Source of the DNA: Rhizobium sp. TH2
GTDB lineage: Bacteria; Pseudomonadota; Alphaproteobacteria; Rhizobiales; Rhizobiaceae
Assembly (NCBI RefSeq): GCF_024707525.1
Contig: NZ_CP062231.1
Location: 5,617,501-5,681,500, forward strand
DNA length: 64,000 nucleotides
Reading direction: 5' to 3'
Of the stretch, positions 53,839 through 62,942 are shown piece after piece (the first letter of the stretch is position 1; each line of letters opens with the position of its first letter). The translations under genes and the position numbers were made by a program. The notes beneath the pieces are model-generated. The model saw nothing but the letters and a program-made list of their open reading frames with translations, was not told where the DNA came from and made no database searches.

Positions 53839-54861
53839 TCAGCCGCCGCTGGCCTTCATCTCATCCAGCGTCCAGCAGGACGTCGCTGTAAGGTTGTCCT
53901 TGGTGATGACCTTCAGCGGCGTGTAGAGCGCAAAGGGAGCACTTCCCGGCACCGGCTTGGTCTCAAGCAGGATTTTCACGGCAGCATTGAGATCGCGTGC
54001 CTGGCCTGGAACATCGTACGAGATGTAGACATCGAAGCTGCCGTTCTCGACATTCTTGCAAGCCGCGTCCCGGGTTCCGCCGCCCGAAGACACGAAGTAG
54101 ATCTGGTCCTGCATGTTGGCTTCCCGGATCGCTGCCGCGGTACCGGTGTCCTGGCCGTCCCACACTCCGAGAATTCCGCAGAGATCGGGATTCTGCTTGA
54201 GAATCGTCGACGTGATCGCCTTGGCCTTTGCCGGATCGAAGTCCGCCGACTGCTTGGCGACGATCTGGATTTCCGGATGCTGCGCGAAGACATCCTCAAA
54301 TGCCATATTGCCGATGACGATCGTCGGCGTTGCCGCCTGGCCGGTCACGATGGCGATCTTGCCGTTCTTGCCGGAGTCCTTGCCGCATGCCTTGACGATG
54401 GCTTCGGCCTGCTGACGGCCGAGGTCGTACCAGTCGGCGCCAACATAGGCGTCGCCATTGGTGATCGACTTCAGATTGACCTGAATGACATTGATACCCG
54501 CCTTCATCGCCTTCGGCACCAGGCGATTGTAGGCCTGCTGGTCGAGCGGATGCAGTATCAGCACATCGGGCTTGTCGGCGATGAAGCCGTTCACCGCCTG
54601 AACACCGGCTTCGACGTTCCAGTTCGGGTCGCGGATGTCAACGGTGTAGCCAAGCGCCTCGGCCTGGTTCTGCATGCCCGCATTCCAGCCTTCGGTCAGG
54701 TCGAAACCCATTGACAGAGGCACGAAGGCGACGCGCTTGCCCTTGAGTGCTTCATAATAGGCCTTCGACTGGCCGTCGTCATAGGGATCGGCCATGACGG
54801 GTGAAAGCGATGCTGCAAGCGTAATCGTAGCCGCGAATGCGGTCGTTAAAAGCCTTCTCAT
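53839..54861 (-). CDS. Periplasmic sugar-binding protein of RbsB type (second system)
   Basis: 340 residues; signal peptide ending near SPVMA|DPYDD. Type I binding protein (Peripla_BP_4): RVAFVPLSMGFDLTEGWN, DVLILHPLDQQAYN, GVWDGQDTGTAAAI. Located between the two permease genes of one operon. Acidic and aromatic residues in the probable pocket do not allow a ligand call; the SMP-30 domain suggests a lactone or sugar acid. Confidence 0.9.
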   Translation of the reverse strand: MRRLLTTAFAATITLAASLSPVMADPYDDGQSKAYYEALKGKRVAFVPLSMGFDLTEGWNAGMQNQAEALGYTVDIRDPNWNVEAGVQAVNGFIADKPDVLILHPLDQQAYNRLVPKAMKAGINVIQVNLKSITNGDAYVGADWYDLGRQQAEAIVKACGKDSGKNGKIAIVTGQAATPTIVIGNMAFEDVFAQHPEIQIVAKQSADFDPAKAKAITSTILKQNPDLCGILGVWDGQDTGTAAAIREANMQDQIYFVSSGGGTRDAACKNVENGSFDVYISYDVPGQARDLNAAVKILLETKPVPGSAPFALYTPLKVITKDNLTATSCWTLDEMKASGG

Positions 54862-54911
54862 GAAAGTCCTCCACTCGTTGAGTTAGCAATAATTCCAGAG
54901 GTATCGATCGC

Positions 54912-55880
54912 TCAGATATCTCCATGTTGGGCAGTCTGTTCGTCACGCGGGTTGAGAAGCGTGTCCACGACGATCGCAGCCAGGAGAATCACGCTCTTTA
55001 GGATGTTCTGCATCGTGTAGGTCAGGTTCATGATCGTCATGCCGTTGAGAAGAATGCCGATCAGCAGCGTGCCCACCACGACATTGCGGATACCGCCCTT
55101 TCCTCCCGAAAGACCGATGCCGCCGAGCACCACGACGAGAATGACATCGTAGACCATGGTGGAGAGTGCCACGCGCGTATTCATGCCCGACACCGCGGTG
55201 GCCATCACGATCCCGGCAATCAGCGCGATGACCGAGATCAGGACATATTGAACCACCATCATCGGCCGCGTCGGGATACCCGTGATGCGCGCCGTCAGAG
55301 GATTGTCGCCCATGCCGTAAATGAAGCGGCCGGGCTTGAGATAGCGCAGGAACAGGTAGGCAAGCAGGCCGATCACCGCGAAGACGATCACCGGCATCGG
55401 CACATCAAGCACCCGGCCGCTGCCAAGCAGAAACAACCAGCCGCTGACATCGTCTATATAAACCGCATCGATCGGCACGAGGATCGACTTGCCGAAACCA
55501 TAGACCACGATGCCCATGGCAAGCGTCGCGAAGATCGCGGGAATTTCGACATAGGCGATCAGGATGCCATTGACGATGCCGACCAGCGCCGCAAAGCCGA
55601 GCGCCAGCAGGAAGGCGAGCGATATCGGCATGCCGTTGTTATAAAGCGTCAGCATCCAGGCGACTGACATGCCCATGGTCGAGACCATCGACAGGTCGAT
55701 GCCGCGCCCAATGATCGCCAGCGCCATGCCGATGCCGAGAATGCCGAGGATCGACACGTTCTGGACCAGCGAGAGCAGGTTGGAAGGCTGCCAGAAGCCG
55801 TTCAGCGTCATCGAGAAGACGACGAAAAGCACGACGGCGATGGCAAAGACGATCCGCTCCTGATTGAGCTGGTGAAGCAT
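54912..55880 (-). CDS. Sugar ABC transporter permease, RbsC type (second system)
   Basis: 322 residues, first gene of the operon, with GGGAGGAT before ATG 55880. RGIDLSMVSTMGMSV corresponds to the GIDLSVGS signature but with Met-Val in place of Val-Gly. GGIGLSGGKGGIRN near the C-terminus. It probably pairs with the permease half of the fusion protein as a heterodimer. About nine membrane segments. Confidence 0.9.
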   Translation of the reverse strand: MLHQLNQERIVFAIAVVLFVVFSMTLNGFWQPSNLLSLVQNVSILGILGIGMALAIIGRGIDLSMVSTMGMSVAWMLTLYNNGMPISLAFLLALGFAALVGIVNGILIAYVEIPAIFATLAMGIVVYGFGKSILVPIDAVYIDDVSGWLFLLGSGRVLDVPMPVIVFAVIGLLAYLFLRYLKPGRFIYGMGDNPLTARITGIPTRPMMVVQYVLISVIALIAGIVMATAVSGMNTRVALSTMVYDVILVVVLGGIGLSGGKGGIRNVVVGTLLIGILLNGMTIMNLTYTMQNILKSVILLAAIVVDTLLNPRDEQTAQHGDI

Positions 55881-55929
55881 TCCAAGATCCTCCCGGCGAG
55901 CGGCTTTTCCTCCTGCCGATCACAAATGA

Positions 55930-55959
55930 ATTATATTCACTGTTTGCCAAAATTGTCAA
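55930..55959 (-). promoter_or_regulatory. Consensus sigma70 promoter of the second sugar importer
   Basis: Reading on the minus strand, TTGACA (55959-55954) and TATAAT (55935-55930) are perfect matches with an 18-base spacer. Transcription would start near 55923, about 43 bases before the permease ATG. The rest of the 225-base gap, 55881-56105, holds no gene. No operator palindrome is obvious, so expression may be constitutive or catabolite-controlled elsewhere. Confidence 0.75.
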
Positions 55960-56105
55960 CGAACAAGCCGTTGAGAGATTGGGCTTTTATCGCAGATTTC
56001 TTCTTAAATCTCGTTCATTCTCGCTGTATTGGCTCGGCAGCGTCCAAGATATCGGAAATGAATTCAACTCATCAAAAGCTCTCATTCGTCACGAATTCTT
56101 TCCGG

Positions 56106-57107
56106 TCAGAGCGGATAGCCCGCCAGCCCGTCATTCTCGATGCGTTCGATATATTCCGTCATGCCGTAACCCTGTCTGTCGTCCCAGGTGAACCGCGTGA
56201 AGCCTTCCGCGATTCGCGAAACGAGAATGTCGTCGCCGGCCTTCCGGCGGTTGCGAAGCGGCGCGAGCTTGATGATCTCGGCGCCGATAACAGCCGCCCG
56301 TTTGGCCGTCCGCACGCCGATCTTCACGCGCGACGGATCGGCCTTGTCAGTCCAATCGGTCACGACATCCATGTCGATGATCTCTTCATATTGGCCATCG
56401 ACCAGCAGCACGCCCTCGCGGCGCGACGCGCCGTTGGCATCGGTGATCTTGAGCAGCATGAAGCCGTCGCCATTGGTGAAATTGCCGATGAACAGCCGGT
56501 AGCAATAGATCGCCTGCCAGTAGCGCGGTCCCCAGGAATGGTCGCGCCAGCCGCGGCCGTCGATCTCCCAGTGCTCGGCACCAACTTCGATGAAGCCCTT
56601 GGCGCGGCTGTGCTGGTTGAAATGGCCAAGCGAGAAATCGCGGCCGTACATGGTCTGGACCTGATCGTTGGCGGGTTCGCCGCCATGGACCGGCGATTCC
56701 GCCACATGCACCCAATGCACATGGGCGGGCAAGCGCTGGCCATTGGCGAACAGCGTCCGCGGATCGCGCAATTGGTCGGGATCCTCGGCGATGATCACAT
56801 CGCCGCGATAGGTCATGCCGACGCTTTTCAAGGGGTCGACGACTTCATAGGTGATCCCGCCGGCCTCGAACCTGTCGTTCTTCTCGATCCTCGGCCGCTG
56901 GAACTGGCAGGCGATGCGGCCGTCGGGAAGGTAGAGGCAGACCGAGAGTTCGGCATGGCCCTCGTTCACCCGGTTGCCGAGCCGCATCCAGCCGCCAACG
57001 GGGGAGGCGGAATTGAAGGCGTTGGTATAGACGCTTTCGTTGAAATTGACCGACTGGTCCGGCTGGTGCGGGAATTCGTGCTCGGCGCGCATGATGTACT
57101 TGTTCAC
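56106..57107 (-). CDS. DUF7064/DUF7065-like protein in acyl-CoA module
   Basis: 333 residues. It has two related halves rich in Trp and Gly: VGGWMRLGNRVNEGHAEL, EIDGRGWRDHSWGPRYW and FTRFTWDDRQGYG. The pattern resembles the CrtC/lipocalin-like proteins annotated as DUF7064/7065 (from memory), often beside acyl-CoA degradation genes. No catalytic motif is certain. Last gene of the minus operon; 15 bases after the MaoC gene. Confidence 0.7.
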   Translation of the reverse strand: MNKYIMRAEHEFPHQPDQSVNFNESVYTNAFNSASPVGGWMRLGNRVNEGHAELSVCLYLPDGRIACQFQRPRIEKNDRFEAGGITYEVVDPLKSVGMTYRGDVIIAEDPDQLRDPRTLFANGQRLPAHVHWVHVAESPVHGGEPANDQVQTMYGRDFSLGHFNQHSRAKGFIEVGAEHWEIDGRGWRDHSWGPRYWQAIYCYRLFIGNFTNGDGFMLLKITDANGASRREGVLLVDGQYEEIIDMDVVTDWTDKADPSRVKIGVRTAKRAAVIGAEIIKLAPLRNRRKAGDDILVSRIAEGFTRFTWDDRQGYGMTEYIERIENDGLAGYPL

Positions 57108-57122
57108 GTCAAATCTCCCGCC

Positions 57123-57560
57123 TCAGTCCGCCCGCACGATCACGCGCATCGTGCCGCGCTGGATCGTTTCGTCGCGATGATTGAGCACCTCGAAAGCATA
57201 GGTCGCGAGGTTGCGGCCGGGCTTCGAGGTGGGGCGGACTTCCTCGACCACCACGCGGGAATGAATGGTGTCGCCGAGCTTCACCACACCCATGAAATCC
57301 CAGTTGAGGTTGACCATGCCGATCACCCGCTCGCCGAAGATACCGGTATGGGTCGAAAGCCCGATCGCCGCAGCCATCGTGTGCGGGCCATGTGCAATTC
57401 GCGTTCCATGCTGCGTGGTCTTGGCAAATGTCTCGTCGATGTGGATCGGCGTGAAATCGCCCGTCAGGCCAGCGAAAATCGAGATGTCGCCTTCACCGAT
57501 GGTGCGGGAGGCCGTGGTGACCGTCAATCCGGGTTCGATGGGCCGTGAAATGTTGGACAT
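57123..57560 (-). CDS. MaoC-like (R)-enoyl-CoA hydratase
   Basis: 145 residues, single hotdog domain: FAGLTGDFTPIHIDETFAKTT carries the hydratase Asp-His pair (here D and H in GDFTPIHID). RIAHGPHTMAAAIGL completes the MaoC motif. Adds water to 2-enoyl-CoA giving the (R)-3-hydroxy product. Lies 14 bases after the acyl-CoA dehydrogenase, so follows its product naturally. Confidence 0.9.
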   Translation of the reverse strand: MSNISRPIEPGLTVTTASRTIGEGDISIFAGLTGDFTPIHIDETFAKTTQHGTRIAHGPHTMAAAIGLSTHTGIFGERVIGMVNLNWDFMGVVKLGDTIHSRVVVEEVRPTSKPGRNLATYAFEVLNHRDETIQRGTMRVIVRAD

Positions 57561-57574
57561 GGTCGATCCTGCTT

Positions 57575-58789
57575 TCAGAGAGTTTCGGAATGACGGACGA
57601 GTTCAGCCCGTGCCAGTGCTTCGCGATGGACCTCGTCCGGTCCATCGCCGATCCGGAGGAACCGGGTTTCGGCGAAGGCTTCGGCGAGAAAGAAATCCTG
57701 GCTCAACCCGCCGCCGCCATGGGCCTGGATCGCCCGGTCGATGATCTGACCAGTGGCGGTCGGCACAACGATCTTGGCCACCGCGATGTCGTTGCGCGCT
57801 GCCTTGTTGCCGAAACGGTCCATCGCCCAGGCGGCCTTCAGCGTCACGAGCCGCGCCTGTTCGAGTTCGCAGCGCGACTGGCCTATCACCTGCCGCAGTC
57901 CGCCCATATCGGCCAGTCTCGAGCCGAAGGCCGTCCGTTTCAGCGCTCGCTGGCACATGATCTCGATGGCGCGCTCGGCGAGCCCGATGAAGCGCATGCA
58001 ATGGTGGATACGTCCCGGCCCGAGCCGGCCCTGCGCGATCTCGAAGCCGCGGCCTTCGCCAAGCAGCATGTTCTCGACCGGCACCCGCACATTCTCGAAC
58101 ACCACTTCGGCGTGGCCGAGCGGCGGATGCTCATAACCATAGACGCGGAGCGGCCGCTCGACCGTCACACCAGGCGTATCCATCGGCACCAGGATCATCG
58201 ATTGCTGCTTGTGCTTGGCAGCATCAGGATCGCTCTTGCCCATCACGATCGCGACCTTGCAGGCCGAGTTCATCGCGCCGGTGATCCACCATTTGCGGCC
58301 GTTGACCACATAGGCGTCCCCGTCGCGAATGATGGCCGTCTCGATATTGGTGGCGTCGGAGGAGGCCACCCTGGGCTCGGTCATCGCAAAGCAGGAGCGG
58401 ATTTCGCCCTCGAGCAGCGGCTTCAGCCAGCGCGCCTTCTGCGCCTCGGTGCCATACATGGAGAGGATCTCCATGTTGCCGACATCCGGCGCGTTGCAAT
58501 TGAATATTTCCGGCGCCGCCAGCGATCGGCCCAGTATTTCGCAGAGATGGGTATATTCGTAATTGGAGAGGCCCTGGCCCTCCGGGCCGTGACTGTAGAA
58601 CAGGTTCCACAGGCCTTCGGCTCTCGCCTTCTTCTTCAGTTCCGCCGTCAGCGGATGGGGGGTGAAGCGGCTCTCGCCGCGCTTGTGCTCGTCGAGAAGT
58701 TCCCGCTCATTGGGATAGACATGCACCTGCATGAAGGCTGTGAGCTTTTCCTTCAACGCCGCCGTCTTGTCCGATAGTTCCACAAACAT
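57575..58789 (-). CDS. Acyl-CoA dehydrogenase, ACAD10/11-like
   Basis: 404 residues. [14 protein letters not shown] and the C-terminal [12 protein letters not shown] are hallmarks of the ACAD10/11 subgroup; [16 protein letters not shown] is the FAD-loop form. In mammalian ACAD10/11 and in LvaC this domain eliminates phosphate from a 4-phosphoacyl-CoA made by a linked kinase. An APH-like kinase is encoded in the same operon (60928-62004). Hence a kinase/eliminase role is likely, with simple dehydrogenation the alternative. Confidence 0.9.
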   Translation of the reverse strand: MFVELSDKTAALKEKLTAFMQVHVYPNERELLDEHKRGESRFTPHPLTAELKKKARAEGLWNLFYSHGPEGQGLSNYEYTHLCEILGRSLAAPEIFNCNAPDVGNMEILSMYGTEAQKARWLKPLLEGEIRSCFAMTEPRVASSDATNIETAIIRDGDAYVVNGRKWWITGAMNSACKVAIVMGKSDPDAAKHKQQSMILVPMDTPGVTVERPLRVYGYEHPPLGHAEVVFENVRVPVENMLLGEGRGFEIAQGRLGPGRIHHCMRFIGLAERAIEIMCQRALKRTAFGSRLADMGGLRQVIGQSRCELEQARLVTLKAAWAMDRFGNKAARNDIAVAKIVVPTATGQIIDRAIQAHGGGGLSQDFFLAEAFAETRFLRIGDGPDEVHREALARAELVRHSETL

Positions 58790-58807
58790 TGTCTCTCTCC
58801 CACACGC

Positions 58808-60424
58808 TCAGCCGCGCTGGCCGATTTTTTCACGCTTGACGACGATGCCCGCCTTCTCGCGGTCCCAGGTATCCGGCGTGATGCCCTCGGCGCGCAGCTT
58901 GACCTTCTCGATCTTCGCCGTCGGCGTGCGCGGCAGCGCCTCGACCACGCGGACGTATCGCGGCACCATGAAGTGCGCCATGCGCGGCCTGAGGAACTCG
59001 ATCAACTCGACCGGATCGAACGCCTCGCCCGGCTTGATCGCGATGATGGCCATCACCTCGTCCTCGGCGACGTCGCTTTTGACCGGAATGGCGGCAGCCT
59101 CCCGCACGCAAGGGAAAGCCAGTACTTCGGATTCCACTTCGAAGGACGAGATGTTCTCGCCCCGGCGGCGGATCGCGTCCTTGAGCCGGTCGACGAAGAA
59201 GAAATCGCCCTCGGCATCCCTACGGAAGCCGTCGCCGGTATGGAACCAGCCATTGCGCCAGGCATTTGCGGTCGCGACGGGGTCGCCTGCATAGCCGTGG
59301 TTCATCGCCCATGGGCATTCGGTACGCACCACGAGTTCGCCGACGCTACCCGCCGGCACTTCGCAGTCATTCTCGTCGACCAGCCTGATCTCGACGCCAT
59401 GTCGCGGCCGGCCGGCACTGCCGAGCGCCGTCGGGTTCGGTTGCGACACGATCGGCATGGAAATCTCGGTCATGTTGAAATGCGTGTGCACTTCGGTGCC
59501 GAACCGCTCGTGGAAACGCGGCGCGGTCTCGTTGAGCGGCACATAGGTGCAGGTCCTGAGCGGATGGTTGCGATCATCGGGGCCGGGCGGTTGCTTGAGC
59601 AGGAACCCGCCCATCACGCCGAGCAGGATCACGGTGGTGATCTCACGGCTCCTGATCGTCGGCCAGAAATCCTCGGTCGAAAACGAGTCCACCATGGCAA
59701 TCGAGCCGCCATGGATCAGCATCGCCGTCACCGGCATCACGCCGCCGGAATGGAACATCGGCAGGTTGACCATGTAGCGGTCGTCCTGCCTGAGGAACGG
59801 CGCGCTGATGGCCATGGAATAGAGATGCATGTAGGATGACATCACGCCCTTCGAGGGCCCTGTCGTGCCGGAGGTGAAGATGATCGACTGCATGTCCCAG
59901 GGCGCGATCGAGTGCTCCAGGTCCGGCGGCGTGTCGTTGTCCGAAATGAGTGCCTCCGGCCCATGAACGGCGATCCCGTCGATCTCGGTCGGGCCGCCGC
60001 CTAGGATCACCGCCTCGCGCAAAGCCTTGCGATTGACATCGGCCAGCCGTGGAAAGAGATCGGCATGCGCCACCGCCAGCCCGGCTTCCGACAGTCCCAC
60101 AACGTGCTCAAGCAGCGTGCCGCGATAGGAGAGGTTGATCGGCACGAAGACGGCGCCGAGATAGTTCAGCCCGAACCACACGCGTAGGCAATCGGCGCTG
60201 TTGGGCAGCCACACCATCACGCGCTCGCCCTGTTTCACACCCAGCGCCCGAAATGCATTGGCGGTGCGGATCGCGATCAACCGCGCCTCGCGATAGGTCC
60301 ATTCCTCGCCATCCGCGAAGGTGGCGAAGATCTTGTCGGGCTGCTCCCGCGCCCAGAAATCGAGCATGTATCGCTGGACGCATCTTTCCGGCGCAGGCAT
60401 GCGCGGATCGAGATGGTGTTCCAT
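58808..60424 (-). CDS. Acyl-CoA synthetase, CaiC-like AMP-forming ligase
   Basis: 538 residues from ATG 60424 (GGAGGAAG upstream). IIFTSGTTGPSKGVM, FNMTEISMP, GWFHTGDGFRRDAEGDFFFVDR, LKDAIRRRGENIS and the Lys region RTPTAKIEKVKL. Similar to carnitine/crotonobetaine-CoA ligases and to LvaE in gene context. Activates the acid that the kinase and dehydrogenase then process. Confidence 0.9.
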   Translation of the reverse strand: MEHHLDPRMPAPERCVQRYMLDFWAREQPDKIFATFADGEEWTYREARLIAIRTANAFRALGVKQGERVMVWLPNSADCLRVWFGLNYLGAVFVPINLSYRGTLLEHVVGLSEAGLAVAHADLFPRLADVNRKALREAVILGGGPTEIDGIAVHGPEALISDNDTPPDLEHSIAPWDMQSIIFTSGTTGPSKGVMSSYMHLYSMAISAPFLRQDDRYMVNLPMFHSGGVMPVTAMLIHGGSIAMVDSFSTEDFWPTIRSREITTVILLGVMGGFLLKQPPGPDDRNHPLRTCTYVPLNETAPRFHERFGTEVHTHFNMTEISMPIVSQPNPTALGSAGRPRHGVEIRLVDENDCEVPAGSVGELVVRTECPWAMNHGYAGDPVATANAWRNGWFHTGDGFRRDAEGDFFFVDRLKDAIRRRGENISSFEVESEVLAFPCVREAAAIPVKSDVAEDEVMAIIAIKPGEAFDPVELIEFLRPRMAHFMVPRYVRVVEALPRTPTAKIEKVKLRAEGITPDTWDREKAGIVVKREKIGQRG

Positions 60425-60460
60425 GGCTTCCTCCTGCCCAATGGGCATAAACACGCTATG

Positions 60461-60931
60461 TCAGTCCGCCGCCTTGCCCTTGGCGATCTCCGCGAAAAGC
60501 GGTTTCTTTGTCAGTTTCATCTGCTCAGCCGCATCGTCATGCATGTGCTTTCGAAGCAGCGGCCGCGCGGTGATCGCCGCATCGGTTTGCTTCGAGAATG
60601 CCCAGCTAACCAGGTCCGATATCTCGCCGTCGAGCCGGTCGCGCTCGGTGATGAGATCATTCGATGACGGGTCGTCGCCAGTCTTATCTGCATGGGGGAA
60701 TTCCGCCGTCGTCCCTTTCAACGATGTGACCTGTCTGATGACCTTACGCCGCGCCTCGACCGCCTTCATCAAGGGTGCCCTTTGCCATTCCAGCCGCGGC
60801 GCGATGTTGTTGAGTAGATCGATCACACCGATCGCCTGGCCGCGTGCATAGTCATCCGTGACATTGGGGATGACATCGATCCTAAGCGTCGCGATGATGC
60901 CTTCGACGAGACGGTCGAGCGAGTTGTTCAT
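60461..60931 (-). CDS. Small protein coupled to the APH-like kinase (possible LvaB-like partner)
   Basis: 156 residues with no domain I can name firmly. The start LDRLVEGIIATLRIDVIPNVTDDYARGQ has the amphipathic helix pattern seen in the small partner of such kinases (compare DUF6285 from memory). The C-terminus is basic. It overlaps the kinase stop by ATGA, so the two are made together, as LvaB is with LvaA. LvaB is needed for LvaA activity; whether this protein is a homologue needs a profile search. Confidence 0.65.
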   Translation of the reverse strand: MNNSLDRLVEGIIATLRIDVIPNVTDDYARGQAIGVIDLLNNIAPRLEWQRAPLMKAVEARRKVIRQVTSLKGTTAEFPHADKTGDDPSSNDLITERDRLDGEISDLVSWAFSKQTDAAITARPLLRKHMHDDAAEQMKLTKKPLFAEIAKGKAAD

Positions 60932-62004
60932 GCCGCCCGCTCCAGTGCCGTTTCGAGCTGCAGCAGCATGCGCGGCACCTGCGCGCCCATGCCGGCCATC
61001 CGCAGGTCATTGAACCCGCGCGCCTCGTAGCAATGGGTGGCGCCGAGATGCATCACGGCAAGCTTGAAGGTGCCGAACGCTTCCCAGTAGCGCACGGCCG
61101 CCGCATCGAGATGGATGCCGGTCAGCGCCTCGTAGCGCTCATAGAGCTCATCGCGGGTGAAGAGATGGCACATATAGGGCGACCGGCCGCGCCATGCCTG
61201 CAGGCAGATCCAGCCGAGATCCTCCAGCGGATCGCCGAGATGGACAAGCTCCCAATCCAGGATCGATGTGATGCGCCCCTTGTGTTCGAGAAAATTGCCG
61301 ATCCGGTAATCGCCGTGAACCACCGATATCCTCGGTGCAACCGGCGCGTTCTGCCGGAGCCAGATTGCCGCCCATTCGAGCATCGGAAAGCGCCGCTCCG
61401 ACCATTCATGCATGCGCCCGACCCAGTAATCGATCTGGGAATGGGCGGTTTGGGTTGTATCCGTAACGCCCTCGACAGCCATTTCAAGCTTCCCGCGCCA
61501 GTCGAAATTGTGCAGCGATGCCAGCGCGCCAAGGAATTGCTCGCCGATACGCACGCGCTCGTCGGCGCCGAAGGCATCGCCCCCATCCGTCGTCCAGGGG
61601 ATCGGCACGTCGCCGGGCACGAGATCGCAGATGAAGAACGGCGCCCCGAATGTATCGTGCGCATCCGAAAACCAATGGATCTTGGGTACAGGCACGCCAT
61701 TGCCCGCGAGATGCCGCAGCGTGATCGACTCCGGCGACGCCTTGTACGGAGAAAAGATGCCGTTTGGCGGGCCGACGCGAAGAATGAGATTCTGGACCTT
61801 GTTCCCGATCGAGAGTTCAAAGCCATAGGTGACCCAGGAAAAGCCCACCGTATAACGACGCAACGCTCCGACCTCTGCCTTCGCATCCGCGTTCAGGCGC
61901 AGGAATTCGGTCAACCGGGCACGCACGCGCTCGACATCGAACGGATCGAAGACCGGAGCCTCGTGATTGCCTTCGCCCTTGATCGAAGCCACGCTGCCGG
62001 ACAT
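60928..62004 (-). CDS. APH-like phosphotransferase (acyl-CoA kinase, LvaA-like)
   Basis: 358 residues from ATG 62004; a longer frame to 62055 has no better SD. The kinase fold shows VVHGDYRIGNFL (Brenner motif, catalytic Asp) and SILDWELVHLGDPLEDLGW (DFG-like Asp). This is the ACAD10/11-N-domain and LvaA group, which phosphorylates the 4-hydroxyl of acyl-CoA. First gene of the operon, divergent from TetR, with the palindrome at 62220-62248 between them. Confidence 0.88.
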   Translation of the reverse strand: MSGSVASIKGEGNHEAPVFDPFDVERVRARLTEFLRLNADAKAEVGALRRYTVGFSWVTYGFELSIGNKVQNLILRVGPPNGIFSPYKASPESITLRHLAGNGVPVPKIHWFSDAHDTFGAPFFICDLVPGDVPIPWTTDGGDAFGADERVRIGEQFLGALASLHNFDWRGKLEMAVEGVTDTTQTAHSQIDYWVGRMHEWSERRFPMLEWAAIWLRQNAPVAPRISVVHGDYRIGNFLEHKGRITSILDWELVHLGDPLEDLGWICLQAWRGRSPYMCHLFTRDELYERYEALTGIHLDAAAVRYWEAFGTFKLAVMHLGATHCYEARGFNDLRMAGMGAQVPRMLLQLETALERAA

Positions 62005-62219
62005 CACGCGGCCCTCGCCAAGGCGTCGCGATCCGCTGCAATTTCCGCGCGGCATGACACAATGTCATAAGAGCCTGCGCCGGCACGGCGCATGTCAGAA
62101 CGATGCAATGACTCACTCCCATTCCGTCTCGGGTTCGCCCCCGAGGCTCAAGATCGGTCCGGTTGCCCGGCGATCACTCCCACCCTCACGCTATGACGAC
62201 TTGCATCGCGTGTAAAGAA

Positions 62220-62248
62220 AAAATGAATCATGAGTCATAATTCATTTT
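62220..62248. promoter_or_regulatory. 29-base near-perfect palindrome, TetR operator candidate
   Basis: Centred on G62234, all 14 base pairs match except 62229/62239. The core is ATGA-G-TCAT, flanked by ATTCATTTT arms. It lies in the 280-base gap between the divergent kinase operon and the TetR gene, 2 bases before a TTGACA box at 62250-62255. The size and placement are typical of a TetR operator controlling both directions. Confidence 0.7.
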
Positions 62249-62249
62249 A

Positions 62250-62278
62250 TTGACATCGCGATGAGCCCCCGCTAGAGG
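62250..62278 (+). promoter_or_regulatory. Candidate promoter of the TetR gene
   Basis: TTGACA at 62250-62255, 17-base spacer, TAGAGG at 62273-62278. If this is the -10, transcription would begin at about the ATG (62285), giving a nearly leaderless mRNA. AGAGG could alternatively be the SD with the promoter elsewhere. The -35 touches the palindrome, which fits autorepression. Confidence 0.4.
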
Positions 62279-62284
62279 TTCCTC

Positions 62285-62938
62285 ATGTCAACGATCGCTG
62301 AAAACCGGGGCAAGCAGGATAGCGCCCGCAGGCTCAATCGCGCGGAGAAATCCGAGGCGACCCGCAATCGGCTGTTCACGGCGGCCATCGGCATTGTCGG
62401 CGAATTCGGCTATGCTGGCACGTCCGTCGCCCGGATCACCGAGCGCGCCGGCGTCGCCCAGGGCACGTTCTACAATTATTTCGAATCCCGCCAGGATCTT
62501 CTAGACCAACTCCTGCCATCGATCAGCGTGACCCTGCTTGCCCATGTCAAGGAGAAGGTCGCCGAGGCCGAGGATTCTCCCGTTGCCCGCGAGCGGGCGA
62601 GGATCACCGGTTTCTTCGAGTTCCTCGAACAGACACCGCATCTCTTCAAGATTCTGCACGAAGGCGAGATCCAGGCGCCCGAAGGCTTCCGCCGCCACAT
62701 CGCGCTGCAGACCGTGAGTTTCGAGCGGGCGATGGAGCACGAGTTCGAACAGGGCCACCTGCCCGACATCGCGAGAGAAGAGATCCCGGCGATCTCGCAG
62801 ATATTACTCGGCGCCCGCCAATGGCTCAGCACCCGGTTCTGCATCAAGGACGGCGAAGTGATTCAGCCGCCGCCGGAGGTGATCGACACCTATATGAACC
62901 TCACGATCCGGGGCATTTTCTCCGGAAAATCAGCCTGA
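62285..62938 (+). CDS. TetR-family transcriptional regulator
   Basis: 217 residues. HTH at about residues 20-65: RNRLFTAAIGIVGEFGY, TSVARITERAGVAQGTFYNYF. The C-terminal domain has the usual all-helical look. Divergent from the kinase/acyl-CoA operon, so its likely regulator; the ligand would be an acyl-CoA. Its stop is 4 bases from the convergent TetR stop. Confidence 0.9.
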   Translation: MSTIAENRGKQDSARRLNRAEKSEATRNRLFTAAIGIVGEFGYAGTSVARITERAGVAQGTFYNYFESRQDLLDQLLPSISVTLLAHVKEKVAEAEDSPVARERARITGFFEFLEQTPHLFKILHEGEIQAPEGFRRHIALQTVSFERAMEHEFEQGHLPDIAREEIPAISQILLGARQWLSTRFCIKDGEVIQPPPEVIDTYMNLTIRGIFSGKSA

Positions 62939-62942
62939 CACT

